Below, piece after piece: positions 1 to 11,690 of a DNA stretch of 64,000 nucleotides (position 1 is the stretch's first letter; each line of letters starts with the position of its first letter). The stretch comes from Roseibium sp. Sym1. Its GTDB lineage: Bacteria; Pseudomonadota; Alphaproteobacteria; Rhizobiales; Stappiaceae. The notes under the pieces were generated by a model. The model had not been told where the DNA came from. It did no database searches and was given only the letters and a program-made list of their open reading frames with translations. The translations under genes were made by a program, and so were the position numbers. The stretch spans positions 3,756,501-3,820,500 of the forward strand of contig NZ_CP114786.1 in the NCBI RefSeq assembly GCF_027359675.1, in the 5' to 3' direction.

Positions 1-2254
<2,254 letters not shown>

Positions 2255-2319
2255 GCTCCTTACGGGGATATCGCCCTTGACTGCATGTCGTTGCGAGGTG
2301 TCGAAGCTGGAGGTCAAGA

Positions 2320-3927
2320 TTGACGGATGTTCTCATTTGTGGAGCCGGCCCGACAGGTCTTGCCCTCGGCATTGAACTTGCCCGCCGCGGCATCCGGATC
2401 CGCGTTGTCGACCGGGATCCGCTTCCGCCGGCAAACCCGCGCGCCTTTGTTCTGAAACCCTCCACCCTTGTCGCTGCCGAACGGATGGGCCTTCTTGAAC
2501 AGCTTCTTGACGAAGGCATTCCGGTCGAAGCGATGTCCTACTCCTTCGAAGGCCGGATCCTGGCAACCGCCATGTCGCCAAGCGAGCGCTGGCCGTGGCA
2601 CATGAATCTGGGTGAAGACCGGCTGGTGCCGCTTCTGACGGCCAGGCTGGAAGCGCTCGGAGCCGTTGTGGAACGGGGCCTTGATCTGACAGGCTTCGTT
2701 CAATCGGAAAACGGGGTTTGCGCTACGCTCAAGAACCGGGCAGGGCGCGAGGAGAATGTTGAAACCGGTTGGTTGATCGCCTGCGACGGTGTCCACAGTT
2801 CGCTGCGGCGGGATGCGGGTATCGGTTTTGAGGGGCACGAGCGCTCACTGTACTGGCACGTCCTGGACGTCCAGATCGAGGGATGGCCCTACAGGGACAC
2901 GCAGGGGATATTGTATTTCGAATCTCTTCTTGTTGCGGTGTATAGAACCAGGGAAGTCTTCCGGATCTATTCGTTGTCCGCCGGGCCGAGTTCGGACAGC
3001 TGGGGCAGGATCAGGGACTTCTTCCGTGAGCATCTGCCATCCGTGCACCTGGGGCCCGCCCTGAACGACACTGCGTTCCACAGCGTGGCGAAACTGGCGC
3101 AGAGGTTCCGCCAGGGACGGCTGTTCCTTGCGGGAGACGCCGCCCATGCCATGTCACCAAGCGGCGGCCTTGGAATGAACAGCGGTATCCAGGACGCACT
3201 CAATCTGGGCTGGAAACTGGCCGCGGCGGTCAAGGGCGAGGCCGGCGACGAGCTGCTCGACACCTATGAGAGCGAGCGACGCCCCGCCGCGGAGGCGGCA
3301 ATCGCTCTCAGCCAGCAAAATGACGATCTTTTCTCCATTGCGGACCCGGCTGAACGGTCCCGGGCATTCCGCAGGTTTGCCGTGACGCTCACACATTATC
3401 TTGCAAATGGCGGCACGGGGTACGAGGCCGTTCTGGGAACTTATGGCGAGAGCCCGGCGGTCGCCGGTCCCAGGCCCGAGTTCGGGCCGGGCCCGGGCGA
3501 ACTGTTGCCCACGGATGTCCGGGTGTCCGGCGTGGATGGTCAGAACGGATACCTGACAGGCCATCTTGGTTCGGTCGGGCAGACCATCCTACTGTTCATC
3601 GGCGATGGCGGCGTGGAAGCGGAACGGCTTGTCAGGTCGGCGATCGAGCTTTGCCGATCATCCGGGGAGCGCCTTTCGCTCCGCGTCGTTGCCAGGAGCA
3701 TCGAAGGTGCCGCAGCCAGGACCGTCCTCGGCCATGAGCCTGCTGTCCTCCTGACGGATCTGGAGTTGAAAGCCCATAATCGCCTTGGCATCATCGAGCG
3801 CTGTGCGATGTGGATTCGGCCTGACGGGCGGATCGGAACACGGCAGGATGATGTCGGGGATGTTGCCGGATTGCAGGCTGTTCTTGAGACCGCTCTGTCC
3901 GGGGCTGTCACCGGTATGGTGCCGTAA
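2320..3927 (+). CDS. FAD-dependent aromatic-ring monooxygenase (PheA/TfdB type)
   Basis: A class A flavoprotein monooxygenase of 535 residues. The N-terminus has the FAD-binding Rossmann motif GAGPTG (residues 8-13), and residues about 268-290 carry the second FAD motif LFLAGDAAHAMSPSGGLGMN, in which the GD contacts the flavin ribityl chain and the HxxxPxxGxGxN pattern is typical of phenol and polyketide hydroxylases. The start is a TTG with GGAGG seven bases upstream; no better start lies nearby. The C-terminal 150 residues resemble the thioredoxin-fold tail of the PheA group only loosely. The substrate cannot be read from the sequence, and the neighbours ligA and uvrD give no metabolic hint. 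Confidence 0.85.
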   Translation: MTDVLICGAGPTGLALGIELARRGIRIRVVDRDPLPPANPRAFVLKPSTLVAAERMGLLEQLLDEGIPVEAMSYSFEGRILATAMSPSERWPWHMNLGEDRLVPLLTARLEALGAVVERGLDLTGFVQSENGVCATLKNRAGREENVETGWLIACDGVHSSLRRDAGIGFEGHERSLYWHVLDVQIEGWPYRDTQGILYFESLLVAVYRTREVFRIYSLSAGPSSDSWGRIRDFFREHLPSVHLGPALNDTAFHSVAKLAQRFRQGRLFLAGDAAHAMSPSGGLGMNSGIQDALNLGWKLAAAVKGEAGDELLDTYESERRPAAEAAIALSQQNDDLFSIADPAERSRAFRRFAVTLTHYLANGGTGYEAVLGTYGESPAVAGPRPEFGPGPGELLPTDVRVSGVDGQNGYLTGHLGSVGQTILLFIGDGGVEAERLVRSAIELCRSSGERLSLRVVARSIEGAAARTVLGHEPAVLLTDLELKAHNRLGIIERCAMWIRPDGRIGTRQDDVGDVAGLQAVLETALSGAVTGMVP

Positions 3928-4045
3928 AGGCCGGAAAACGGGTTTTTTGTCCCCACCAAATCCCCTGATCCCGCCTCGCCAGCGCCGCTTTGTTGCTATA
4001 TTGTTCTTTTCCAAGAGCGCTCAAGATACACCGGACCAGTAAACC

Positions 4046-6484
4046 ATGACCGACCCGGACGGGTACGACGATCCATTTGACGATCCCTTTCAGCCTGTCG
4101 GGACACGGGCCGAGCCCGCGCCAGTGCCCGAGCGCCCGCAGGGGGGGATTGCCGCGCGGGCCATGGCGGCGCGGCGGGCGCCGGATTATCTGACCGGTCT
4201 CAACCCTGAACAGCGGCTGGCCGTGAAAACCACGGAAGGTCCCGTCCTGGTGCTGGCCGGTGCGGGAACCGGCAAGACCCGGGTGCTGACCACACGCATC
4301 GCCCACATCCTTGCGACCGGGCTGGCACGGCCGTCGGAAATTCTGTCGGTGACCTTCACCAACAAGGCCGCGCGCGAGATGAAGGAGCGTATTGCCGCTT
4401 TTGTCGGCGGCAATGTCGAGGGCATGGCCTGGCTCGGCACGTTCCACTCGATCTGCGTCAAGATCCTCCGGAAACACGCCGAGCTGGTCGGCCTGAAATC
4501 CTCGTTCTCGATCCTCGACACCGACGACCAGATCCGGCTGATCAAGCAGATTATCCAGGCCGAGGGGCTGGACGACAAGCGCTGGACGGCAAAGGCCTTC
4601 GCCGGCATGCTCGACAGCTGGAAGAACCGGGCGTGGACGCCGAAGGACGTTCCGGAAGGCGAGGCGCGGGCCTTCGCCAACGGCAAGGGCCGCAGGCTCT
4701 ACGAGGAATACCAGGAGCGCCTGTCGATCCTGAACGCGGCTGACTTCGGCGACCTGCTCCTGCATGTCATCACGCTGTTCAAGACCCACCCGGATGTGCT
4801 GAAGGACTATCAGCGCCGCTTCCGCTACATGCTGGTCGACGAATACCAGGACACCAACATCGCCCAGTATCTGTGGCTGCGGCTGCTCGCCCAGGGCAAT
4901 CCGAATGTCTGCTGTGTCGGCGATGACGACCAGTCGATCTACGGCTGGCGCGGGGCGGAGGTCGACAACATCCTGCGCTTCGAGCACGACTTCAAGGGCG
5001 CGGAAGTAATCCGGCTGGAACGGAACTACCGCTCGACCAGCCACATTCTGGCCGCCGCTTCCCACCTGATCGCCTTCAATGAGGGCCGGCTCGGCAAGAC
5101 GCTGTTCACCGATTTCGACGAACCGGATCACGACCTGGTTTCGGTCGCCTCGGTCTGGGACTCGGAAGAGGAAGCCCGCACCATTGGCGACGAGATCGAG
5201 GCGCTGCAGTCCAAGGGCCACGCGCTCAACGAGATCGCGGTGCTGGTACGCGCTTCCTTCCAGATGCGCGAGTTCGAAGACCGTTTCGTCACGCTCGGCC
5301 TGAACTACCGCGTCATCGGCGGTCCGCGCTTCTATGAGCGCATGGAGATCCGCGATGCCATGGCCTATTTCCGCTGTGTCGCGCAACCGGCCGACGATCT
5401 GGCGTTCGAGCGCATCGTCAACACGCCCAAGCGCGGTCTTGGTGATGCCACGCTGAAACTGGTGCATGGCCTTGCCCGCGCCGAGCGTATTCCGCTGATG
5501 CAGGCGGCCGCGCAACTGATCGATACCGAAGAGCTCAAGCCCAAACCGCGCAATGCGCTCAAGACCGTGCTCGACAATTTCGAGCGCTGGCGCCGTCAGC
5601 TCGACCAGATCAAGCACACCGAACTTGCCGAAATCATCCTGGATGAAAGCGGCTACACGGAAATGTGGCGCCTGGACCGGTCGGCGGAAGCGCCGGGCCG
5701 GCTCGACAACCTGAAGGAACTGATCCGCTCCATGGAGGAGTTCGAGTCCCTTGCCGGGTTCCTGGAGCATATTTCGCTGGTCATGGACCGGGACAGCGCC
5801 GATGCCAGCGATGCGGTCTCGATCATGACGCTGCATTCCGCCAAGGGCCTGGAATTCGACACGGTGTTCCTGCCTGGCTGGGAAGAGGGGCTCTTTCCCC
5901 ATCAGCGTGCCCTGGACGAGAGCGGCCGGGCCGGCCTCGAAGAGGAACGCAGGCTGGCCTATGTCGGCATCACCCGTGCCAAGAAGCGCGCCAAGCTCTA
6001 TTTCGCCTCCAACCGGCGCATTCACGGGCTCTGGCAATCGACCGTGCCGTCACGTTTCCTGGACGAATTGCCGCCCGATCATGTCGAGATCGCCGAGCCG
6101 TCCTCCAATTACGGCGGCTATGCCGGTGGCGGCTATGGCCCCTCGCGTTTCGACAGCCACGATCCCTTCGAAGGCGGCAGCTATTCGACACCGGGCTGGA
6201 AGCGGGCACAGCGCAACCGCAAGTCCTCGGACGGCTTTTCGGACGGCGGCGGACGCGGCTACCAGTCCGCGCGCCAGAAACGCCAGGGCCCGCTGACCAT
6301 TGAGGGCGAGCTGGTGGCCAAGTCGGTCAGTGACACCCCGTCGGACTATTCCCTTGGCGAACGGGTCTTCCACATCAAGTTCGGCTATGGCGCGATCAAG
6401 TCGATCGAGGGCAACAAGCTGACCATCGATTTTGAGAAGGCCGGGGTGAAAAAGGTCATCGACAGCTTCGTCGAGCGGCATTGA
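4046..6484 (+). CDS. uvrD: UvrD/PcrA family DNA helicase
   Basis: Superfamily 1A 3'-5' helicase of 812 residues for nucleotide excision and mismatch repair and for clearing stalled complexes. Walker A is GAGTGKT at residues 72-78, Walker B DEYQDT at 265-270, followed by GDDDQSIYGWRGA (motif III), LERNYRS (motif IV), the VSIMTLHSAKGLEFDTVFLPG block (motif V) and VGITRAKK (motif VI). An N-terminal acidic extension of about 45 residues precedes the helicase core. A Gly/Ser-rich linker leads to the C-terminal Tudor-like domain that binds RNA polymerase in PcrA/UvrD (GERVFHIKFGYGAIKSIEGN). The gene converges on the TPR gene downstream. Confidence 0.95.
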   Translation: MTDPDGYDDPFDDPFQPVGTRAEPAPVPERPQGGIAARAMAARRAPDYLTGLNPEQRLAVKTTEGPVLVLAGAGTGKTRVLTTRIAHILATGLARPSEILSVTFTNKAAREMKERIAAFVGGNVEGMAWLGTFHSICVKILRKHAELVGLKSSFSILDTDDQIRLIKQIIQAEGLDDKRWTAKAFAGMLDSWKNRAWTPKDVPEGEARAFANGKGRRLYEEYQERLSILNAADFGDLLLHVITLFKTHPDVLKDYQRRFRYMLVDEYQDTNIAQYLWLRLLAQGNPNVCCVGDDDQSIYGWRGAEVDNILRFEHDFKGAEVIRLERNYRSTSHILAAASHLIAFNEGRLGKTLFTDFDEPDHDLVSVASVWDSEEEARTIGDEIEALQSKGHALNEIAVLVRASFQMREFEDRFVTLGLNYRVIGGPRFYERMEIRDAMAYFRCVAQPADDLAFERIVNTPKRGLGDATLKLVHGLARAERIPLMQAAAQLIDTEELKPKPRNALKTVLDNFERWRRQLDQIKHTELAEIILDESGYTEMWRLDRSAEAPGRLDNLKELIRSMEEFESLAGFLEHISLVMDRDSADASDAVSIMTLHSAKGLEFDTVFLPGWEEGLFPHQRALDESGRAGLEEERRLAYVGITRAKKRAKLYFASNRRIHGLWQSTVPSRFLDELPPDHVEIAEPSSNYGGYAGGGYGPSRFDSHDPFEGGSYSTPGWKRAQRNRKSSDGFSDGGGRGYQSARQKRQGPLTIEGELVAKSVSDTPSDYSLGERVFHIKFGYGAIKSIEGNKLTIDFEKAGVKKVIDSFVERH

Positions 6485-6504
6485 ACCGATGAATTGACAG
6501 GAAC

Positions 6505-6524
6505 CGGCCACCCGAAGGTGGCCG
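6505..6524. terminator. Hairpin between convergent uvrD and TPR gene
   Basis: A perfect 8-bp stem (CGGCCACC/GGTGGCCG) closed by a CGAA tetraloop sits in the 41-base gap between the two stop codons. It lacks a clear T run on either strand, so it may only be a weak two-way terminator or a 3' end stabiliser. Confidence 0.5.
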
Positions 6525-6525
6525 A

Positions 6526-7092
6526 CTAAAGATCCACGCCACTGGGCTGGATCAGCATGTTGCGTTCCTTCAGATAGGGGTGGATTTCGACAGCTTCGCG
6601 CAGGGCCTTTTGCCCGAGTTTCACGCGGCCAAGGGTCATGAAGATCATGGCCTTGCCGGAGAGGGCGCCGAAATGGCGCGGTTCAAGTTCCAGCGCCCGC
6701 TCGATGTCTTCCAGGCTGGCTTCGTAATTGCCCTGGAGAAACAGCACGTAGGCACGCTGGTTCCAGCCTTCGGAATAGTCCGGCGCTTCCGCAATGACCT
6801 CGTCGAGCAAGTCCCTTGCACCCTGGAAGTCATAGACGTTTCGCCGTTCCATAGCCTGCTCGAGCTTGGCCTGAATTTCGGGTGTCGGTGCGGATTCCAG
6901 CCAGGATTTCCAGATCTCGTTCTCGATTTTTTCTGCTTCAAGCTCGTTCGGGGCGTTTTTCAGGGCCTCGAACAGGGGCTCCCTGTCGGGAGCGGATGAA
7001 ACAGGCGACATCAGGACAGCAAGACCGAACAAGGCAAGCACGGCCGGGCGCAAGCTCCTGCAAAGCCGGGCAAGGGGTGGGAGGGGCGACAT
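6526..7092 (-). CDS. Secreted tetratricopeptide-repeat protein
   Basis: A 188-residue protein with an N-terminal signal peptide (basic LARLCRSLRP, then hydrophobic AVLALFGLAVLMS, cleavage near SSA). The mature part is helical with at least two TPR units; the clearest is AEAPDYSEGWNQRAYVLFL with the following GNYEASLEDIERALELEP. Such proteins act as periplasmic scaffolds. Start ATG 7092 is chosen over a longer reading because AAGGAA lies seven bases upstream and because it puts the signal peptide at the N-terminus. The exact partner is unknown. prmA is transcribed divergently. Confidence 0.75.
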   Translation of the reverse strand: MSPLPPLARLCRSLRPAVLALFGLAVLMSPVSSAPDREPLFEALKNAPNELEAEKIENEIWKSWLESAPTPEIQAKLEQAMERRNVYDFQGARDLLDEVIAEAPDYSEGWNQRAYVLFLQGNYEASLEDIERALELEPRHFGALSGKAMIFMTLGRVKLGQKALREAVEIHPYLKERNMLIQPSGVDL

Positions 7093-7233
7093 GGCACTGT
7101 TCCTTTCTGCTGGATGTAGAAATGGGGCGCGGCGCCGATTTGCCCAGCCTTTTGACCTCAAGACGCTGGTTTGCTGACCGTCTTGCCGTTATACCGCACG
7201 CTTTGAAGCCAACAAGCGAAAGCAATTGCGGTC

Positions 7234-8124
7234 ATGAATACCATCCGGGTGCGGATCACAGCCGAAGAACTGGAAGCCAAACGGATTTCCGAAATCCTGG
7301 AGCGCGCCTTCGAGGATGACGGCAATCCGGTAACCATCTACGAGGCGTCGCCGGACGGTCGAATCTGGTCGGCCGAGATTCTGCTGTTCGGCATGAAACC
7401 GGACGAAGCGGCCACCCTTGTGCGCGACCGGGTGGGGGCCGACGCTTTCGCAGCCCCTTTGGAAGCCGAGGAGCTGCCGGATATCAACTGGGTGGAAAAG
7501 AGCCTGGAAGGCCTGAAACCGGTCCGGGCCGGCCGGTTCATCGTTCATGGCGGCCATGACCGGGACAAGGTCGTCCCGGGTGCCATCGGCCTGGAAATCG
7601 AGGCGGCGCTGGCCTTCGGCACAGGGCATCACGGCACCACAGCAGGCTGCCTGGAGGAAATCGACCGGCTGTTGTCCCTGCGCGAATATGACAGGATCCT
7701 GGATCTGGGGACGGGCACGGGTGTTCTGGCCATCGCGGCTGCCTTGAAGGGCCGCCAGAGCGTGCTGGCGACCGACATCGATCCGGTCGCGACACAGACG
7801 GCGTTGGAAAACGCCCGGCTCAACGGCGCGTCCCACCTGGTGAAGGGATTTACCGCAAACGGCATGGAAGACCGGCGGTTCCGGGTCTACGGGCCGTTCG
7901 ACCTGGTGATCGCCAACATCCTGGCGCGGCCGCTCATGAGGATGTCCAGGTCCATCGGAGAACACATGACGCGAACGGCGACGCTCGTCCTGTCCGGCCT
8001 CAGGGTCGAGGACGGTCCGCGAATCCTGTTCGCCTATCGCTGCCAGGGATTTGTTTTGGACCGGCGCCGTGAAAAGGACGGCTGGCTGACGCTGACGCTG
8101 GTGCGCGGCCGCAAGGCGGCGTGA
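7234..8124 (+). CDS. prmA: Ribosomal protein L11 methyltransferase PrmA
   Basis: Uses S-adenosylmethionine to methylate ribosomal protein L11. The 296-residue length matches the family. The N-terminal substrate-binding domain is followed by a class I methyltransferase fold: AFGTGHHGTT at 127-136 is a family hallmark, DLGTGTGVLA at 157-166 is the SAM-binding motif I, and the IANILARPL segment is the equivalent of motif IV. Stand-alone gene, ending in a strong terminator 100 bases downstream. Confidence 0.93.
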   Translation: MNTIRVRITAEELEAKRISEILERAFEDDGNPVTIYEASPDGRIWSAEILLFGMKPDEAATLVRDRVGADAFAAPLEAEELPDINWVEKSLEGLKPVRAGRFIVHGGHDRDKVVPGAIGLEIEAALAFGTGHHGTTAGCLEEIDRLLSLREYDRILDLGTGTGVLAIAAALKGRQSVLATDIDPVATQTALENARLNGASHLVKGFTANGMEDRRFRVYGPFDLVIANILARPLMRMSRSIGEHMTRTATLVLSGLRVEDGPRILFAYRCQGFVLDRRREKDGWLTLTLVRGRKAA

Positions 8125-8150
8125 GAAGGGCGTGAAAAAGTCCTCGGTCG

Positions 8151-8195
8151 GTCATTCCGGACAAGTGCAGCGACGCTGCAGACACCCGGAATGAC
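8151..8195. repeat. Nested palindromic intergenic repeat
   Basis: Outer arms GTCATTCCGG (8151-8160) and CCGGAATGAC (8186-8195) enclose a second inverted repeat TGCAGCG/CGCTGCA (8166-8180). The pattern GTCAyyCCGGACAAG...CCGG recurs at 47649-47681, which points to a dispersed palindromic element rather than a gene-specific site. Confidence 0.7.
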
Positions 8196-8216
8196 GGAGC
8201 GAGTTGGCAACAAACG

Positions 8217-8249
8217 AAAAGGCCCGCCGCTTGAAGCGGCGGGCCTTTT
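8217..8249 (+). terminator. Rho-independent terminator after prmA
   Basis: A 10- to 12-bp GC-rich stem (GGCCCGCCGC...GCGGCGGGCC, loop TTGAA) is flanked by AAAA on the left and TTTT on the right. It can therefore stop transcription from prmA and from the small minus-strand gene that ends at 8290. Confidence 0.9.
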
Positions 8250-8289
8250 CCAGTGCACAGTGTTTTCGTCGTAAAACGTCCTGAGCCCC

Positions 8290-8493
8290 TTAGAAACCGC
8301 GGGTCGTGGAGCCTTCGCGTTCCAACTGGTCGCGGTCATAGCCGTGCGCCGCCAGGGTGGCATCGTCCAGAGACAGCAGGTAGCCGTTGACATAACGGCG
8401 GGCCTGGGCCGAACGGGCTTCAATCATGCGGTCGAATGCACGGCGCATGAAAGTGCTGCCGGCGCGGGTCGAAGTGGTCGTTTTCAGGGTCAT
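8290..8493 (-). CDS. Small DUF1127-like protein
   Basis: A 67-residue basic protein. The C-terminal half (RRYVNGYLLSLDDATLAAHGYDRDQL) follows the pattern of DUF1127 proteins, where an Arg-rich helix leads to an L..L.D..L...G..R motif. In alphaproteobacteria some members of this family bind small RNAs or influence phosphate and C1 metabolism; no role can be inferred here. The gene stands alone, with its own upstream AT-rich stretch and a shared terminator downstream. Confidence 0.7.
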   Translation of the reverse strand: MTLKTTTSTRAGSTFMRRAFDRMIEARSAQARRYVNGYLLSLDDATLAAHGYDRDQLEREGSTTRGF

Positions 8494-8620
8494 CGTGATC
8501 TATCCCATTTGAAGTTTAAGAGCTTCCCTAGGGAGAAACGTCTTTGTTCTTGTGTGCTCCTTATATGCGCCTTCCCGCCCTTCTCCGGTAGGCCTCCAGA
8601 CGCATGACAGCCTTGCACTC

Positions 8621-8634
8621 TTCGCATATGCGAA
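8621..8634. promoter_or_regulatory. Perfect 14-base palindrome upstream of aminopeptidase P
   Basis: TTCGCATATGCGAA is a perfect inverted repeat lying between the divergent small gene and the aminopeptidase P gene. Its size and placement suit a dimeric regulator (Lrp/AsnC-like or similar), but no regulator gene is adjacent. Confidence 0.4.
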
Positions 8635-8742
8635 ATGACTTGTTGCGCTGCGATATCCGGAATGCCTGTTTTCGTTGAAGAGGTTGATCCGGAATAATTA
8701 TCCGTCTTGATCCCGGCTTGCGGCCAAATTACCGTGCAGCGC

Positions 8743-10557
8743 ATGTTCCAGACTTTCGACGATCTCAGCGATCCTTCCTGCGGAGCGCCGCATGCAGCGC
8801 TTCTCAGGACCGAACTGGCCCGCCGCGGCCTTGACGGCTTTCTCGTGCCGCGTGCCGACGCCCACCAGGGCGAATACGTGCCGCCGCATGACTGCCGGCT
8901 GCAATGGCTCACCGGGTTTACCGGATCGGCCGGCATGGCGGCGGTGCTCGGCAACGCTGCGGCGATCTTCGTGGACGGGCGTTACACCATCCAGGTGCGC
9001 GAGCAGGTCGACCTGGACGTGTTCCCGGCGCGCCATCTGATCAATGAACCGGTCACGGACTGGCTGGCCGAACATCTCGAACCGGGCCAGAAACTCGGCA
9101 TCGATGCCATGTTGCACACCGTGCGAGAGGTTCGCCGCCTTCGAGAGGTCTGCCGGGACGCAGGCGCAGAGCTGGTGACGCTTGGCGACAATCCCGTCGA
9201 CGATGTCTGGGACGATCGTCCGGAGCCTCCGCTCGGAGACGTCTCGCTCTATCCCGTTACTCTTGCCGGCCGCGATGCGCAGGACAAGATCGCCGAGATC
9301 CAGGCCGCACTTGGCGACAAGAAAGCCGATGCCTGTGTGCTGACGCAGCCCGACTCCATCGCCTGGTTGTTCAATATCCGCGGTTCCGACGTCAACCACA
9401 CGCCGTTGCCGCTTTCCTTTGCGACGGTGCCCCGCGAGGGCAAGCCGGCGCTCTATATCGATGGCCGCAAGCTTTCCAATTCCGTACGCGACGCCCTGTC
9501 GGACCTGGCCGACCTGGGTGAATCCGACGGTTTCATGCCTGGGCTGAAGGCGTTCGGGGAGGCCGGCGCACGAGTCCTGATCGATCCTGCGCTCGCCGGG
9601 ATCGGCATCGCCGACGCGATCACCGGTGCCGGGGGAACCCTGGTCGAAGCCCAGGACCCCGTGCTTCTGCCCAAGGCGATCAAGAACGAGATCGAGCTCA
9701 AGGGCGCGCGTGAGGCCCATATTCGCGACGCGGCGGCTTATGTGAACTTCCTGTGCTGGTTTGACGAGGTTGCCCCGAAGGGGGATCTGGACGAGATCGG
9801 CGCCGCGGAAAAACTGGAGGAGTTCCGGAGGCAGACCGGCGTCCTGAAGGACATCTCCTTTGACACGATTTCAGGAGCGGGCCCGAACGGTGCGATCTGC
9901 CACTACCGGGTCAGCCGGACCAGCAACCTGAAGATCCCGGTCGGCAAGCCGTTCCTGATCGACAGCGGCGCGCAATATGAGGATGGGACCACGGATATCA
10001 CGCGCACCATCGCGGTCGGCGAGGTGAGCGCGGAGATGAAACGGCACTTCACGTTGGTGCTGAAAGGGCATATCGCGATCTCGATCGCGAAATTTCCCGC
10101 CGGAACGACCGGTGCGCAACTCGACACGCTTGCCCGGATCGATCTCTGGAAGGCCGGGCTCGACTTCGACCACGGTACCGGGCATGGCGTCGGGGCATAT
10201 CTGAGCGTCCACGAAGGTCCGCAGCGCATCGCCAAGACAGGCACGGTGCCGCTGAAACCCGGCATGATCCTGTCCAATGAGCCCGGTTACTATCCGGCCG
10301 GCGAATACGGCATTCGCCTTGAGAACCTGGAAATCGTGACCGAAGCGCGCGACATTCCGGGCGGCGAGCGGCCGATGCTCGGCTTCGAGACGATCACGCT
10401 CGTACCGATGGACCTGCGTCTTGTCGAGCCTGCGCTCCTGACGGGGCCGGAACGGGACTGGCTGAACCGGTATCATGAGCGCGTGCGGGCGGAAATCGGT
10501 CCGCTGGTCGGCGCAAGGGAACGGATCTGGCTGGAACAGGCGACAAAAGAGATTTAG
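8743..10557 (+). CDS. Xaa-Pro aminopeptidase (M24B, aminopeptidase P)
   Basis: Metallopeptidase that removes an N-terminal residue preceding proline, likely cytoplasmic and dimanganese dependent. With the start at 8743 it has 604 residues, matching the long three-domain aminopeptidase P (XPNPEP1-like) rather than the 440-residue PepP. The catalytic pita-bread domain is C-terminal: the metal Asp block LIDSGAQYEDGTTDITRT begins near residue 406, HGTGHGVG is at 477-484, and the two Glu blocks are SNEPGYY and RLENLEIV. The frame is open to 8707; ATG 8743 was chosen by alignment with typical family starts (MFQTFDDLSD), and neither start has a strong ribosome site. Confidence 0.9.
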   Translation: MFQTFDDLSDPSCGAPHAALLRTELARRGLDGFLVPRADAHQGEYVPPHDCRLQWLTGFTGSAGMAAVLGNAAAIFVDGRYTIQVREQVDLDVFPARHLINEPVTDWLAEHLEPGQKLGIDAMLHTVREVRRLREVCRDAGAELVTLGDNPVDDVWDDRPEPPLGDVSLYPVTLAGRDAQDKIAEIQAALGDKKADACVLTQPDSIAWLFNIRGSDVNHTPLPLSFATVPREGKPALYIDGRKLSNSVRDALSDLADLGESDGFMPGLKAFGEAGARVLIDPALAGIGIADAITGAGGTLVEAQDPVLLPKAIKNEIELKGAREAHIRDAAAYVNFLCWFDEVAPKGDLDEIGAAEKLEEFRRQTGVLKDISFDTISGAGPNGAICHYRVSRTSNLKIPVGKPFLIDSGAQYEDGTTDITRTIAVGEVSAEMKRHFTLVLKGHIAISIAKFPAGTTGAQLDTLARIDLWKAGLDFDHGTGHGVGAYLSVHEGPQRIAKTGTVPLKPGMILSNEPGYYPAGEYGIRLENLEIVTEARDIPGGERPMLGFETITLVPMDLRLVEPALLTGPERDWLNRYHERVRAEIGPLVGARERIWLEQATKEI

Positions 10558-10631
10558 AAGAAAGCGCAGAGCCTTTGGTTGCCGGTTCCCCGGTGGACAT
10601 GGGTCTCGTAACGAATTGCTTCGAGGTTTGA

Positions 10632-11666
10632 ATGCGCACGGTTGATGTTCTCAAGATGCCATTATACGCGGCGGAACTGGCCAGCGGAGCCAAGTCCTTT
10701 CGCAACAATCCTCTGATCGGCAGCCGACGGCTGAATGAAGCGGGACTGCATGTCAAACGCATCAAGCTGGCAGAAAAACTCGCGGATAGCCGGCGCAAGC
10801 GCCTGGAACATCTTGTCAGCGAGGAAGACCGGCTTGCGTATCAGCGCGACGGTTTCATCGCCTCGCCCGGCCTGTTGACGGAAACGGACCTGGAAGGCGT
10901 TCGCCGGGAAATCGAAACAACGCGTTTCCACGCCTGGGACATGCGGCAGGGCAATGCGGTGACGCGCTTCATTCCCCTTCCGCCTTCCGTCTTGCAAGAC
11001 CTCCCTTTCCTGAGAGCCGCCGTCTGGCACCAGCAGATCCAGAACGGTTTGCGCTATGTCGGGTCCTCTAACGGCGACCCGCTGATGTATCTGCACATCG
11101 TGATGACCAATCCGGACGGAAAGCAGAAGGCGGACCCGCAAACGGCCTTTCACTCCGATACGTTCCACCCGACGGCCAAGTGCTGGCTGTTTCTCTATGA
11201 CATCGACGATGCCTCGGGGCCGTTCAGCTACATTCCCGGTTCGCACAAGCTGACACGGGAAAGGCTGGACTGGGAACGCGAGCAGAGCCTGGCGGCTTCG
11301 ACGGCGAAAAACAGCCATCACGCGGGCGGTTCGTTCCGGCTTCCGGCCAGTGAACTGGGCCGGCTGAATTATCCGGAACCCGTCCGGTTCGCGGTGCCGG
11401 GAAACACCCTGGTTGTCGCTGACACCCACGGGTTTCACGCCCGGGCCACGAGCACGCAACCGTCCGTCAGGGTGGGGCTCTACGGGTCGCTTCGCAGAAA
11501 TCCCTTCCTGCCCTGGACCGGCCTTGACCCGTTCAACCTGCCGGGGCTGAAAGGACGGCAGGCCCGGATACACATGGCGCAAAAAGATCTTGAAAAACGA
11601 CTGAAAGGCCGGACGTCGCACAAGTATGCCGGCAAGATCCCCGCAACCGAACCGTCAAGGTTCTGA
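10632..11666 (+). CDS. Phytanoyl-CoA dioxygenase (PhyH) family protein
   Basis: Fe(II)/2-oxoglutarate-dependent oxygenase fold of 344 residues. The metal-binding facial triad is visible as H-x-D in FHSDTFHPTAKCW and the distal His in VADTHGFHARA, with the 2-oxoglutarate-binding Arg a few residues on (VRVGLY region). The N-terminal 90 residues are helical and lysine/arginine rich. GAGG sits just before ATG 10632. Many bacterial PhyH proteins hydroxylate small metabolites (for example ectoine or secondary metabolites), so the name does not imply phytanate degradation. It is 75 bases after the aminopeptidase gene and may be co-transcribed with it. Confidence 0.8.
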   Translation: MRTVDVLKMPLYAAELASGAKSFRNNPLIGSRRLNEAGLHVKRIKLAEKLADSRRKRLEHLVSEEDRLAYQRDGFIASPGLLTETDLEGVRREIETTRFHAWDMRQGNAVTRFIPLPPSVLQDLPFLRAAVWHQQIQNGLRYVGSSNGDPLMYLHIVMTNPDGKQKADPQTAFHSDTFHPTAKCWLFLYDIDDASGPFSYIPGSHKLTRERLDWEREQSLAASTAKNSHHAGGSFRLPASELGRLNYPEPVRFAVPGNTLVVADTHGFHARATSTQPSVRVGLYGSLRRNPFLPWTGLDPFNLPGLKGRQARIHMAQKDLEKRLKGRTSHKYAGKIPATEPSRF

Positions 11667-11690
11667 CGGGGGAGCCGGGACCGGACAGCC

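Noticed and set aside
3908..6037. Long minus-strand frame of 709 codons opposite uvrD
   Set aside because: Antisense shadow produced by GC-rich third positions; no family motifs, while the plus strand carries a full set of helicase motifs.
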